NCBI GenBank assembly: GCA_013285705.1 | Contig: JABDHA010000003.1 | Location: forward strand, 1-64,000 | Source: Acidobacteriota bacterium | GTDB lineage: Bacteria > Acidobacteriota > Terriglobia > Terriglobales > Acidobacteriaceae | Length of the DNA: 64,000 nt | Direction of reading: 5' to 3' | In this document: piece by piece, positions 1 through 8,277 of the stretch | How positions within the stretch are numbered: position 1 is the stretch's first letter | Layout of the letters: each line of letters opens with the position of its first letter | Notes under the pieces: model-generated | Seen by the model: only the letters and a program-made list of their open reading frames with translations | The model's database searches: none | Told to the model about the DNA's origin: nothing | Program-made: the position numbers and the translations under genes

Positions 1-806
1 ATGAGAGCCACGATCAGGAAACACACGATGAAGGGCGACTGAAACCATAGGTCGCGCTCTCCTCTGCTGAGCGCAATTTGCATGGACCCCAGCGCTGCGA
101 TTAGGAGTCCCGCACCCCAGATATCGACATAGGCCTTGTCGCTGCGCAGATAGAGAAATCCTCGAGGCAAATATTTCCAAATTAGAAATGTTCCGATGGC
201 GAGAAAGGGGAAATCCAACAGGAAGGCATAGTTCCAGCGGAACGTATCGGAGATCCATCCCATGGTCGCGGGATAGACAACTGCGAAAACGTAAAGTTCG
301 CCGTAAAGCCAGGATATGGCGAGGATGCGGGCCTTGCCGGGGAACATCATGCGGACAAGGATAACGGTGCGAACCAGAAATGCTCCGCCGCCGAAGCCCA
401 TGACCACTCGCGAGACGAGCAAAGACTTGAGGCTGTGCGCGCTCGAAAAGCAGCCAATTACTCCGGTGGCGTATAGCGCAATACTGAGGAGTAGGTGTCG
501 GCGTGCACCAAGAACGCGCGTCATCCAATAGCTGATCGCGAGGGAACATAGGAAACCAAGATTGTATAGAATGATCACCCAGCTGACCTCGTCCGAACTG
601 CCCGCGACGTTGCCTTGCAAGTCTGGCAGCAGGACGTTGATTGAGAGCCGGTTCGAAACTTCGATTGCGGTGACCAAGCCAATGCTGAATAGAATGATCA
701 GCCTATGCTTCTGTGACAACTTGGCGAGCATTGGGCTTAGGCGTTGAGCGTATTCCTCTTCCCACGGTTCGCGACCGCGGGGAATGCCGCTTGCAAAATA
801 GCTCAT
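1..806 (-). CDS. MFS drug exporter, DHA2/EmrB-like (3' end off window)
   Basis: This gene is not in the ORF track because it runs off the left edge. I read it from ATG at 806 (MSYFASGIPRGREPWEEEY) without a stop to base 1, about 268 residues. After a short cytoplasmic head come repeated hydrophobic segments with MFS-type loops, including an early helix (LIILFSIGLVTAIEVSNRLS), DEVSWVIILYNLGFL, and VVMGFGGGAF. This is the pattern of 14-TM DHA2 transporters such as EmrB, inner-membrane proton antiporters. It lies 15 bp after the emrA stop in a tolC-emrA-emrB order, so it is the pump of a tripartite exporter. The substrate cannot be read from sequence. Family call is firm; the missing C-terminal half cannot be checked. 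Confidence 0.85.
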   Translation of the reverse strand, partial: MSYFASGIPRGREPWEEEYAQRLSPMLAKLSQKHRLIILFSIGLVTAIEVSNRLSINVLLPDLQGNVAGSSDEVSWVIILYNLGFLCSLAISYWMTRVLGARRHLLLSIALYATGVIGCFSSAHSLKSLLVSRVVMGFGGGAFLVRTVILVRMMFPGKARILAISWLYGELYVFAVVYPATMGWISDTFRWNYAFLLDFPFLAIGTFLIWKYLPRGFLYLRSDKAYVDIWGAGLLIAALGSMQIALSRGERDLWFQSPFIVCFLIVAL

Positions 807-821
807 GACCCTCCCAACACT

Positions 822-2156
822 TCAGCGAGTGTAAATAGTGGCTTCCACGTTCATTCCCGGGCGCAGGACAAAACGCAAGTCACTACTCTGCCTGACCAGG
901 ATTTTTACCGGAATACGCTGCACAACTTTGATGAAGTTGCCGGTCGCATTCTGCGGAGGCAGAAGCGCCTGCCGGGAGCCAGCCGCTCCGGCGATGGAAT
1001 CCACGACGCCATCGAAATCGCGGCCGTAGGTATCCACATGAACCTTCGCGCGCTGACCAGGGCGCACGTGGTCCATTTGAGTTTCCTTGAAGTTCGCGGT
1101 GATATACACACGGTCGAGCGGCACCAGCGTGAACAGCAAGTTTCCGGGCAGAACGTATTGTCCCAAATGCACAGTTAACTGGGTCACCTGGCCGGAGATG
1201 GGCGCTTTGATCGTGGTGTATCCGAGATTCAGCTGGGCTTGCTCCCAGGCGGCTTTGGCGCGTTCGACACCCGCCTGTGCTGATTTGTATGTCGCTTCCG
1301 TGATCGGAACTTGTTGCTCGTGGGCCTTCGTTTCCAGAAGGAGAGATTGTGAGCGTGTTGCTCTAGCCTTTGACGAGTTCAGAGTGGCTCGAGCGATCGC
1401 CACATCCTGTTGCGCGGCGGCGAGTTGCTGTTCAGCGGCGACAAGATCACTTTGTGCAACGCGTGCGGTGGCGTCGACAGCGTCAAATTGAAACTTCGAG
1501 ACGTCGCCAGTTTGGACGAGCGGCTTGTAGCGCTCAAGGTCTGCTTGGGCGCGCTCGTTGGTAGCGCGCTTAGACGCCACTTCCGCTTTCGCTTGAAGCA
1601 CGTTTGCGGTGGCGGTGCGTTCCAGTTGGGCTTCAGACATGGAGTAGTCGGCTGTATCTGATTCAAGCTGTGCAGCGGCACTGCCAGTGCTGTGCGTTGT
1701 GGTGGCGCGAGTCAGCCCGATTTGCAGCTCGGCCGACTTGGCTTCGGCTTCGGCAAGATCGAGAGAGGCTTGCGCCTGATCGACTTCCGCTTTGTATTCA
1801 CGTGGATCAATCTGCACCAGGACATCGTCTTCCTTAACGTTCACGTTATCGTCGATCGAAAGCGCGACGACGTAACCAGAGACCTGTGATGCGACGGCTG
1901 TTATGTGAGCGTCCACTTGTGCATCGTCCGTCGAGACGCGCCCAATCCAGATGTACCAGCCTGCAAGCACGACAAGTAGGAGAACGATCAGGGCGAACTT
2001 GGCCAGGCGAGAGAGTTCGCGAATCGCTTTACCGGCTGTGGCTAGAAAGGATGGCGTCGTGTCCGTTGTCAGAGTCGCCGGCGATGGATTGGGGGGCTCG
2101 GCTAGCGAGCCGCTCCCCGGTGCGGTTTTTTCCTCGTTGGCTCCATTATTTGTCAT
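822..2156 (-). CDS. HlyD/EmrA-family membrane fusion protein
   Basis: Periplasmic adaptor linking the inner-membrane MFS pump to a TolC channel. The ORF track starts at 2246, but the better start is ATG 2156 (MTNNGANEEKT), which gives 444 residues and overlaps the tolC stop by 11 bp, indicating translational coupling. Features in order: a Pro/Thr-rich cytoplasmic head, one TM anchor (LAKFALIVLLLVVLAGWYIW), a biotinyl-lipoyl-like half motif (VKEDDVLVQIDPREY), a long Ala/Gln/Glu-rich coiled-coil hairpin, the second lipoyl half (TTIKAPISGQVTQL), then a beta-barrel domain ending RPGMNVEATIY. This matches EmrA-type MFPs in order and length. Followed after 15 bp by the MFS gene. Confidence 0.9.
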   Translation of the reverse strand: MTNNGANEEKTAPGSGSLAEPPNPSPATLTTDTTPSFLATAGKAIRELSRLAKFALIVLLLVVLAGWYIWIGRVSTDDAQVDAHITAVASQVSGYVVALSIDDNVNVKEDDVLVQIDPREYKAEVDQAQASLDLAEAEAKSAELQIGLTRATTTHSTGSAAAQLESDTADYSMSEAQLERTATANVLQAKAEVASKRATNERAQADLERYKPLVQTGDVSKFQFDAVDATARVAQSDLVAAEQQLAAAQQDVAIARATLNSSKARATRSQSLLLETKAHEQQVPITEATYKSAQAGVERAKAAWEQAQLNLGYTTIKAPISGQVTQLTVHLGQYVLPGNLLFTLVPLDRVYITANFKETQMDHVRPGQRAKVHVDTYGRDFDGVVDSIAGAAGSRQALLPPQNATGNFIKVVQRIPVKILVRQSSDLRFVLRPGMNVEATIYTR

Positions 2157-3507
2157 ATGTGTTCTGCACGTCGCCCATAGCCTGGGCCAGATTGACTCGG
2201 GACTGGTTGAAACGGTAGAGAGCGTCGATCTGGTTGGAGCTGGCACGCGCTAGTGCGTCCTGAGCGGTGACGACTTCGACGTTCGTCGTGACTCCGGCTG
2301 CGAAGCGACGTTCGGCCTGCGCGACCTCGTCGTTCGCGAGTTGAAGTCCCAGGTTGGCGACGCCGACGTTTTTGCGTGCTGCATCCAATTCGTCAATCGC
2401 CGACTTCACTTCGCGAACAATGCGAGCCTCCAGGAGCTGGCGATTCTGCTCGATACGCTCTTGCTCCAGGTCTGCTCGCGCAATCTCGGCGTGAATCCGC
2501 CCACCGGTGAAGAGCGGAACGTTGAAGCCGATCTGATACCTGTACGCGGGAATGCCATTATTAAAACGCGAGCCCTGGTAAAGCCATATCCCAGAGAAAT
2601 CGATCTGCGGCACGCGTTCTTCAGACGCAGATTTCTGTTCGAGATGCGTGATGCGCTCTTGTGACGCCAGCGCCTGCATCTCGGGACGACTCATCAGCGC
2701 GGTGCTGATGGCTGCTGTTTCTTCAAACTCGGGCAAATAAACGAACTGCAGTTTGTCGGTGACCGCCGGTTCCTGGTCGCGCGGGAGATCGAGCAGTTCG
2801 GCCAGAATGTAGTTCGTGGTGTGCGTGGAAGTTTCCGCGTCGATCAGATTCTGCCGTTCGTTCTGCAATTCGACCTGCGCGCGAGTAGTATCGATGTTCA
2901 GGCCGATTCCCGTCTTCTGTAAATTCGACGCTTGTTCGTAAAGGCGCTCGGCGAGATCGACACGGACCTTCGCGGCGTCGTAAATAGCAAACGCACGGAG
3001 TACCAGGATGTATTGGGTTACGACCGATGCGGTGACATCTTCGCGCGTTACGTTCTCTTGCGCGCGCGCTTCGCGAACGCCTTCACGGGATATCTGATAG
3101 TTGCGAAACAGGGGAAGATCGAGAAGCGACTGCGAATAGGCGGGGCCAGCCTGAATAAATTGATAGGGGCCGCCCGTTGTGCGCGTGCTTGTGCGCTCGA
3201 CCGAGGCCCTGTTGTACTGCCTGACCACTCCGATGCTTGTGAGGCTTGCTTGCGGCAGTAAAGCGGAGCGAGAGATCTGGCTTTCGCGGCCGCTTTCCAG
3301 AGAGAGCAACCGCGAGGCCACAACCTCCGGGTTCTGCTTCAATGCCAATTGCACAGCTTCCTTCAGCGTGAGAGGAATAGTTTGAGGGGACGGACCAGGA
3401 GCAGATTGGGCGAGTCCGTCTTCACAAAAAACAGCAACGAACAACAGAGGGCAAAGGATGGCAGCCACAATGCGCGACGAAATAGATGCGTTTGCCTTAG
3501 TGCCCAT
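2146..3507 (-). CDS. TolC-family outer membrane efflux protein
   Basis: Outer-membrane channel of the exporter. I use ATG 3507 (MGTKANASISS) rather than the track start at 3864: a GGAGAGGAG ribosome site sits just upstream and the new N-terminus is a signal peptide (IVAAILCPLLFVAVFC, cleavage after GLAQS), giving 453 residues, the usual size. Two OEP repeats are visible: the first begins LTLKEAVQLALKQNPEVVASR, the second follows the RPEMQALASQE segment, each with long Ala/Gln/Arg helices, ending VNLAQAMGDVQNTYDK. First gene of a tolC-emrA-MFS operon; the TATGACAAATAA stretch holds both its stop and the emrA start. Substrate unknown. Confidence 0.9.
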   Translation of the reverse strand: MGTKANASISSRIVAAILCPLLFVAVFCEDGLAQSAPGPSPQTIPLTLKEAVQLALKQNPEVVASRLLSLESGRESQISRSALLPQASLTSIGVVRQYNRASVERTSTRTTGGPYQFIQAGPAYSQSLLDLPLFRNYQISREGVREARAQENVTREDVTASVVTQYILVLRAFAIYDAAKVRVDLAERLYEQASNLQKTGIGLNIDTTRAQVELQNERQNLIDAETSTHTTNYILAELLDLPRDQEPAVTDKLQFVYLPEFEETAAISTALMSRPEMQALASQERITHLEQKSASEERVPQIDFSGIWLYQGSRFNNGIPAYRYQIGFNVPLFTGGRIHAEIARADLEQERIEQNRQLLEARIVREVKSAIDELDAARKNVGVANLGLQLANDEVAQAERRFAAGVTTNVEVVTAQDALARASSNQIDALYRFNQSRVNLAQAMGDVQNTYDK

Positions 3508-3834
3508 GACTCCTCTCCGGCGAGCACGTCTCTCTGCGCTCCCTTTTCGAAGGAATCCGTCAATGGTGAGTTCATCAAATCGGATCGCAACGCGGTGTGC
3601 CGAACTGTGATCGGGAATGAGAGCGGATTCCGTATGGTTAATGTTCACAAGTTTGCCGTCAATTCTACTGTTCAAAGTTGCGCCAGATTCGTCTCTCGTA
3701 TCGCCCGCGCCCTTATATCTCGCCCTCGGATATTGAAGCTGTTCCTTACACGTCCTTCGATGGTTCAAGAGCATGCGAATCGCCGTTAGATTAGCGACGG
3801 TATTTGTCTGGATATCGGAATCTAAAGGGATCTC
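3508..3834. other. intergenic region upstream of the tolC operon
   Basis: No gene is supported here. ORFs on either strand lack ribosome sites and family signatures; the upstream extension of the TolC ORF in this stretch is low-complexity translation. It presumably carries the promoter of the minus-strand exporter operon, but I cannot identify -35/-10 boxes or an operator with confidence. Confidence 0.4.
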
Positions 3835-3875
3835 GAAAAGGAGCCCTGCGGATTGTGAGTACAATTTCGCAGGGC
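3835..3875 (-). terminator. Rho-independent terminator of the 3894-4946 hydrolase gene
   Basis: GCCCTGCG (3843-3850) pairs perfectly with CGCAGGGC (3868-3875). Read on the minus strand, the hairpin is followed by CTCCTTTTCG, a short T-rich tract. It lies 18 bp after the hydrolase stop, the expected position. Confidence 0.6.
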
Positions 3876-3893
3876 CCGGGAAGCGAGCGCCAC

Positions 3894-4946
3894 TCAGAGC
3901 CTGTCGACGTCAACTACGGCTTGAGCAAACGCTTGCGGGGCTTCCTGCGGCAGATTGTGCCCCACGCCTCCGCTGATGAGGCGGTATGCATATTTGCCAG
4001 AGAATTTTTTTCGATACGCCGAGTCAGGCGGATGGGGCGCACCGTTGGCATCACCTTCAAGGGTGATCGTGGGCACAGTGATGACCGGAGCTTCGGCGAG
4101 CCGCTTTTCGAGGTCGTCGTACTTCTTCTCCCCTTCGGCCAGGCCAATGCGCCAGCGGTAGTTATGGATCACGATGGCTACGTGATCTGGATTATCAAAG
4201 GACGCGGCGCTGCGATCGAATGTAGCAGTGTCGAAGTCCCACTTCGGCGAAGCGAGTTGCCAAATGAGTTTGTTAAAGTCGTTGGTGTTCTTGCTGTAGC
4301 CTAGCTTCCCGCGCTTGGTGGCGAAATAAAACTGGTACCACCATTCGAACTCGGCCGCCGGGGGTAATGGCGCCTCGTTCGCGGCGGGGCTACCAATCAG
4401 ATAACCACTTACGGACACAATCCCTTTGCAGCGTTCAGGCCAGATCGCTGCCATGATGTCGGCTGTCCGCGCTCCCCAATCAAAACCAGCGACGACTGCC
4501 TTCTGGATCTTGAGAGCATCCATCAGGTTGATGATGTCGAGAGCAACCACAGATTGCTGACCGTTCCGGAACGTTTCACCAGAAAGAAAGCGTGTTGTAC
4601 CGTAGCCGCGCAGATAGGGGACGATCACCCTGTAACCTGCCGAAGCCAGCAATGGAGCAACGTCGACAAAGCTATAAATGTCGTAGGGCCAGCCGTGGAG
4701 GAGAATGATCGGTGGACCGGTCGCGGGGCCATCTTCGGCGTATCCGACATTGAGGAGGCCGGCGTCGATCTGTTTGATCGAGGCGAATGAGGTGTGTGTT
4801 CCAGGCTTGATCGCTGGAACATCTGTTGACGCGGGGTTTCGTTGCTGTGCACTCGCTGAGCCGAGAAAACCGAGTTGAGTCGCGGCAACGGCAAGAGCCG
4901 CATTACCGATGAACCGCCGGCGTTGATGATTGATTTCTTCGAGCAT
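3894..4946 (-). CDS. Tat-exported alpha/beta hydrolase, epoxide hydrolase/dehalogenase-like
   Basis: Predicted alpha/beta-fold hydrolase with an Asp nucleophile. ATG 4946 has GGAGG nine bases upstream. The N-terminus carries a twin-arginine-type signal (HQRRRFIGNAALAVAATQLG, then SASAQ), so export in folded form is likely. The catalytic core shows the oxyanion HGWP motif (about residue 85), nucleophile elbow GFDWGAR (Asp in place of Ser, as in epoxide hydrolases and haloalkane/fluoroacetate dehalogenases) and the catalytic His in SGGVGHNLPQ near the C-terminus. Length 350 fits the family plus signal. It is one of four such enzymes in the window, and the only exported one. Substrate (epoxide, haloalkane or other) is not decidable from the sequence. 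Confidence 0.82.
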   Translation of the reverse strand: MLEEINHQRRRFIGNAALAVAATQLGFLGSASAQQRNPASTDVPAIKPGTHTSFASIKQIDAGLLNVGYAEDGPATGPPIILLHGWPYDIYSFVDVAPLLASAGYRVIVPYLRGYGTTRFLSGETFRNGQQSVVALDIINLMDALKIQKAVVAGFDWGARTADIMAAIWPERCKGIVSVSGYLIGSPAANEAPLPPAAEFEWWYQFYFATKRGKLGYSKNTNDFNKLIWQLASPKWDFDTATFDRSAASFDNPDHVAIVIHNYRWRIGLAEGEKKYDDLEKRLAEAPVITVPTITLEGDANGAPHPPDSAYRKKFSGKYAYRLISGGVGHNLPQEAPQAFAQAVVDVDRL

Positions 4947-5067
4947 CGTATTTTTCCTCCAATTGGGTGAATGTGATCTTGGTTGCCATCTTTGTCAGCC
5001 ATTTCCTGAACCGGCTTTGGTGTCAATTCAGGTGGCACTCCTGACGTCAGCGAACCCTCGGTTGAAA

Positions 5068-5910
5068 TCACTTGCATGATGGTTGGTGACCATTAGTTGG
5101 AACTCGCTGCAGGACAATGATCGTCTCATCGTCCGCCGCTTCTGCCCCTTCACGGAACCTGCGCAACGCGGACGGGAGCTGAACACCGAGTGATTCGGCA
5201 GAGCTGCAATCAAGTTGTCTCACCAGGTTCATAAGTCCCTCTGGACCGAGTTCGTCGCCGGCTGGATTCGTCGCCTCCGTGACGCCGTCCGAATAAAGGA
5301 GCACGAGATCGCCGACTTGCAGCTTCACTGCAGTCCTGTCATAGTCGGCGCAAGCGAAAAGTCCAAATGGAACGCCCACAGGCCACTTCCGACGAGGTTC
5401 CGGATTGATCTCAAGCCAGGTCCATTCCTTGCGTTCGGCTTCGAACACACAGGGTATGGGATGACCTGCATTGGCCAGTAAGAGCGACTCTCGCTCGTTA
5501 TGCCATCCGACGGCTACCATCGTGGCGTAATGCACTCCGTCAAGGCCCTGTTGAACGGCCCGATTGAGATCGCGCATGAGCCCGTCATGTTCCAACTCCG
5601 GGAGATATCTCTGCATCAACCGTCGAAGCTCGCCGGACAATGTTGACACCGCCTTCCCATGTCCGCTAACGTCCGCCAATGCGACGCGAGAGACCACGCA
5701 GCCAGGGCAGACCGAAACGTAGTGGACATCGCCTCCCACCCTGCTTGAGCCTGCAGGCGTCGAATGCACCCAAGCCAACATTCCTGGTAGCTCGAGTAGA
5801 CTCGCCGCTCTCTCACTTCCGGCCCAGGTTCCAGCGCACGCGATCTGCGTCCGAATACAGGGAGCCGTAGAGAGATTGCGATCAGGGTGTGTTCTCGATC
5901 CAACAGTCAT
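5068..5910 (-). CDS. SpoIIE/RsbU-type PP2C serine phosphatase
   Basis: Stand-alone PPM phosphatase domain of the RsbU/SpoIIE group, which dephosphorylates anti-sigma antagonists or other Ser/Thr phosphoproteins. ATG 5910 follows a strong GGAGG site. Metal-binding and core motifs run in order: GGDVHYVS, ALADVSGHGKAVS (Asp-Gly-His-type metal site), LLLANAGHPIPCV, LLYSDGVTEATN, and AADDETIIVLQR near the end. The 280 residues leave no room for a sensory GAF, PAS or HAMP domain, unlike many acidobacterial homologues, so input must come from a partner. No STAS or HATPase anti-sigma gene is adjacent. Product family is firm; target unknown. Confidence 0.88.
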   Translation of the reverse strand: MTVGSRTHPDRNLSTAPCIRTQIACAGTWAGSERAASLLELPGMLAWVHSTPAGSSRVGGDVHYVSVCPGCVVSRVALADVSGHGKAVSTLSGELRRLMQRYLPELEHDGLMRDLNRAVQQGLDGVHYATMVAVGWHNERESLLLANAGHPIPCVFEAERKEWTWLEINPEPRRKWPVGVPFGLFACADYDRTAVKLQVGDLVLLYSDGVTEATNPAGDELGPEGLMNLVRQLDCSSAESLGVQLPSALRRFREGAEAADDETIIVLQRVPTNGHQPSCK

Positions 5911-5994
5911 GCGATACCTCCAGCGAAACGCGTCCGGGTTGAGAACTCTGTTGTTGGAATAGGCTGCAGAACATGGAAAGGCTCATCTGTTGCC

Positions 5995-6252
5995 CTACAC
6001 GCTCTGACCATCATTTCTTCCCGGAATTGGCATTGTTTCTTCCCCGAACAGCATTCTGAGGCGTTGATTCTCGATAAGTAACTCGCAAATCCACTGCTCG
6101 AGCACCCGCAACCGGTCGTGCCACCCTTCTGATCCTTGGTCTGGTTGTTCATGCTTCAGTCCCGGCACATGCGCACTTGCCAAGCGCCGCACTTCTGAAG
6201 TGCAGTCTTCCGACTCGTCGGCTAGCGGTTCGGATGTGCCGGGTGCAGCCAT
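5995..6252 (-). CDS. small hypothetical protein coupled to ohr
   Basis: An 85-residue ORF starting two bases after the ohr stop (TGAAATG arrangement on the minus strand), so it is probably translated from the ohr message by reinitiation. The second half (RLRVLEQWICELLIENQRLR) reads as a short amphipathic coiled coil with Leu/Ile heptads; the first half is acidic and likely disordered. No signal peptide or membrane segment. I do not recognise a family. The frame and tight coupling favour a real gene, but low conservation evidence keeps this tentative. Confidence 0.45.
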   Translation of the reverse strand: MAAPGTSEPLADESEDCTSEVRRLASAHVPGLKHEQPDQGSEGWHDRLRVLEQWICELLIENQRLRMLFGEETMPIPGRNDGQSV

Positions 6253-6253
6253 T

Positions 6254-6682
6254 TCAGACTCGATCCTGAATCAGATTGATCACGACGTCGATGTTGCCGC
6301 GTGTCGCCTTGGAATAGGGGCATGTCTGATGTGCTGCATCCACTAAGGCTTGGGCGATGTCACGATCGAGCCCCGGCAGGCTTACGTTGAGGCGAGCTTG
6401 AAGGAGGAAAGCGCCGCCAGAAGTTCCAAGGTCCACTTCGGCGTTGACCGCCCTGTCTGCCGGAAGAGCGACCTTCATTTTGTTAGCCGCAATCCCCATT
6501 GCGCCGAGGAAACATGCCGACCAACCTGCAGCGAATAGCTGCTCGGGGTTGGTGCCGGTGCCGGCGTGGCCGGGAGGTGACAGCGTGATATCCAAACGAC
6601 TGTCGTCACTTCGGGCCGCGCCGTCGCGGCCTCCAGTAGTGCGAACCTTTGCAGTGTAAAGAACCTTTTCGAGCTTCGTCAT
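6254..6682 (-). CDS. ohr: organic hydroperoxide resistance protein (Ohr/OsmC family)
   Basis: Thiol peroxidase reducing organic hydroperoxides in the cytoplasm. ATG 6682 follows AAGGGGG. The 142-residue length is typical of Ohr. Both redox cysteines are present: the peroxidatic Cys in GWSACFLGAM (about residue 57) and the resolving Cys in HQTCPYSKATRGN (about residue 120). The N-terminal KVLYTAKVRTTGGRDG and the NPEQLFAAG turn are Ohr hallmarks that separate it from OsmC proper. It is followed directly by a coupled 85-residue ORF. No adjacent MarR-type OhrR regulator is seen, so control is not evident here. Confidence 0.93.
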   Translation of the reverse strand: MTKLEKVLYTAKVRTTGGRDGAARSDDSRLDITLSPPGHAGTGTNPEQLFAAGWSACFLGAMGIAANKMKVALPADRAVNAEVDLGTSGGAFLLQARLNVSLPGLDRDIAQALVDAAHQTCPYSKATRGNIDVVINLIQDRV

Positions 6683-6779
6683 CGGGAACGCCCCCTTTTC
6701 AAAAAGATGAATTTACGTTCACTGTCGCAACTCTTCCATCAAGAGCAGTATTGCGACGCTTCATGAGCACTGATCTTTA

Positions 6780-7322
6780 TTAGTTCTTCTCGCCTGGAGG
6801 GAAGTGTTCGAACAGCTTATCCACAGCCGTGTCGAGATGTTTTATGTTCTTGTCGGATTTATCGGAGAGAGTGTCGCTCGCTGATCCGCGCCAGATGAGA
6901 GTCTTCGTCTTCGAGTCGAACAAATCCACGACCAGAGTTCCGACTCTATAAGTGGACGTTGTTGTCGTGGCATCTCCGAAGCCTCCCCCTCCCCATCCTC
7001 TCCAGCCCCAACCACCGCCGAAACCGTCGTAATAAGTATTGAGAGTCTGGTGAGTCTGGTTCATTTCCAGGGCCATGATGGACACGCTTCCGTCTGAACC
7101 AACCAGCGTCCAACCCTTCGCTGCCAGCGCCGAATTGACGGCCGACTTGATCCGATCAACCCATAACGGGTTTTCGGTGTGGACATTCTCCCAGGAGAAC
7201 GTCTTGTACTGATTGAAGTCCGCATTTCGATCGTAGTCAGTCTTCACCTGCTGTGCGAAAGATACTGCCGTGAAGAAAGACGCGATTGCGAGGAGGACGG
7301 AAAATCTGCGCCGTAAGCTCAT
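6780..7322 (-). CDS. DUF4136 envelope protein
   Basis: Exported protein of unknown function. I prefer ATG 7322 (MSLRRRFSVLL) over the track start at 7394: it has GGAG six bases upstream and begins a clean signal peptide (FSVLLAIASFFTAVSFA, cleavage near AQQ). The mature part shows the DUF4136 pattern: VKTDYDRNADFNQYKTFSW at the start, a central Gly/Trp-rich loop (GFGGGWGWRGWGGGGFG), then VGTLVVDLFDSKTKTLIWRGSA and a C-terminal helix ending LFEHFPPG. The final FPP motif is common in this family. There is no lipobox Cys, so it is probably periplasmic rather than lipid-anchored. Monocistronic by position. Confidence 0.85.
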   Translation of the reverse strand: MSLRRRFSVLLAIASFFTAVSFAQQVKTDYDRNADFNQYKTFSWENVHTENPLWVDRIKSAVNSALAAKGWTLVGSDGSVSIMALEMNQTHQTLNTYYDGFGGGWGWRGWGGGGFGDATTTTSTYRVGTLVVDLFDSKTKTLIWRGSASDTLSDKSDKNIKHLDTAVDKLFEHFPPGEKN

Positions 7323-8277
7323 AGAGGCTCCTTGTGCGGTGTGAATGTTGGTAATGGCAACCTTTGTCAACGTCACTGGACTCAGGGTGGTCATTGGAGA
7401 ATCGTCGATCTCACATTCAACAGCTGCAAACGTTATGCCAATCAGCCATGGGACGGCGATACGAGCAGAGGGCCATTGAATTGAAATAGTTAGCTATCAC
7501 TCTGGAGTCAGAGCACTAACTGCGTGGCCTCCGAAAGTGTTGTTGAGCCGTCTCGATGTCGGTGCAGCGACACGCGCTCCTCGGCCTCCATGGGTTGTTG
7601 GAAGCGACAGGGAGACGATTCGAGAAGCCCCAACAACATGAGTGCAGTACCCTGACGGAGCCGCCAACCAACTCCGCATCCATGTAGAACAGGGAAGAGT
7701 TCAGCGCTAGCTGCCAGATGCCGCTGTTGTATCAGCTATCTGAATGAGTCGGTCTCAATGTACGCCGTCTTTGACGGGACCTTAGCAGTTTCACTTGCGA
7801 TGTTGCTCCTCTTCGGCAAAGGGGAGCCCTGGGTCCTGTCCGCGACTAGAAGGGGCTGTGAATTGCATACATGGGGTCATCATGAGCGTCTCGCTCGGGA
7901 AGCTAACAGATTCATGCGTACAGTCGATATGGCAACCCGAGCGTCAGTCCATGGACTCACCGTTCTGCCGTCATTGCGCAGATCGTGAAAGGAAAAAGGG
8001 CTGAGTAAGTTCCGCGCGATTATCAGGTCGTCGATTTCTCATTACCAACAAACCCCTACCTTCGTGCACGGACTGCACTCAGGGATCTTGCCGGGAAACT
8101 GAAATGAGAGCGTTTGGCAAATGCCACTGGCGGACGACTCCGCAGTGGTAAGCGTAATTCATCATTGAGAGGATTCGATCGAGTTTCGAGAGGATCCTCG
8201 CACATCAATAACACCAATTGCGCACTCGGCTAGGTTGCAACCTGAGAGTCCGGCTGTTCGAGATAGCTGTAGCGGCC
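7323..8277. other. gene-poor region, nothing supported
   Basis: About 950 bases between the DUF4136 gene and the sigma-54 activator. The short ORFs listed here (for example 7497-7679 and 7758-7988) lack ribosome sites, have Arg/Ser-rich low-complexity translations and match no family I know. I see no repeat, tRNA or clear terminator. It may be decayed coding sequence. Confidence 0.4.

Noticed and set aside
5907-6152. Cys/Gly-rich 81-codon ORF (GGTTGCGCSSSGF)
   Set aside because: Out-of-frame shadow of the ohr-coupled small ORF; no ribosome site.
7758-8004. Possible small zinc-ribbon-like ORFs (PFCRHCADRERKKG)
   Set aside because: Only one CxxC pair, no start context and no recognisable family.
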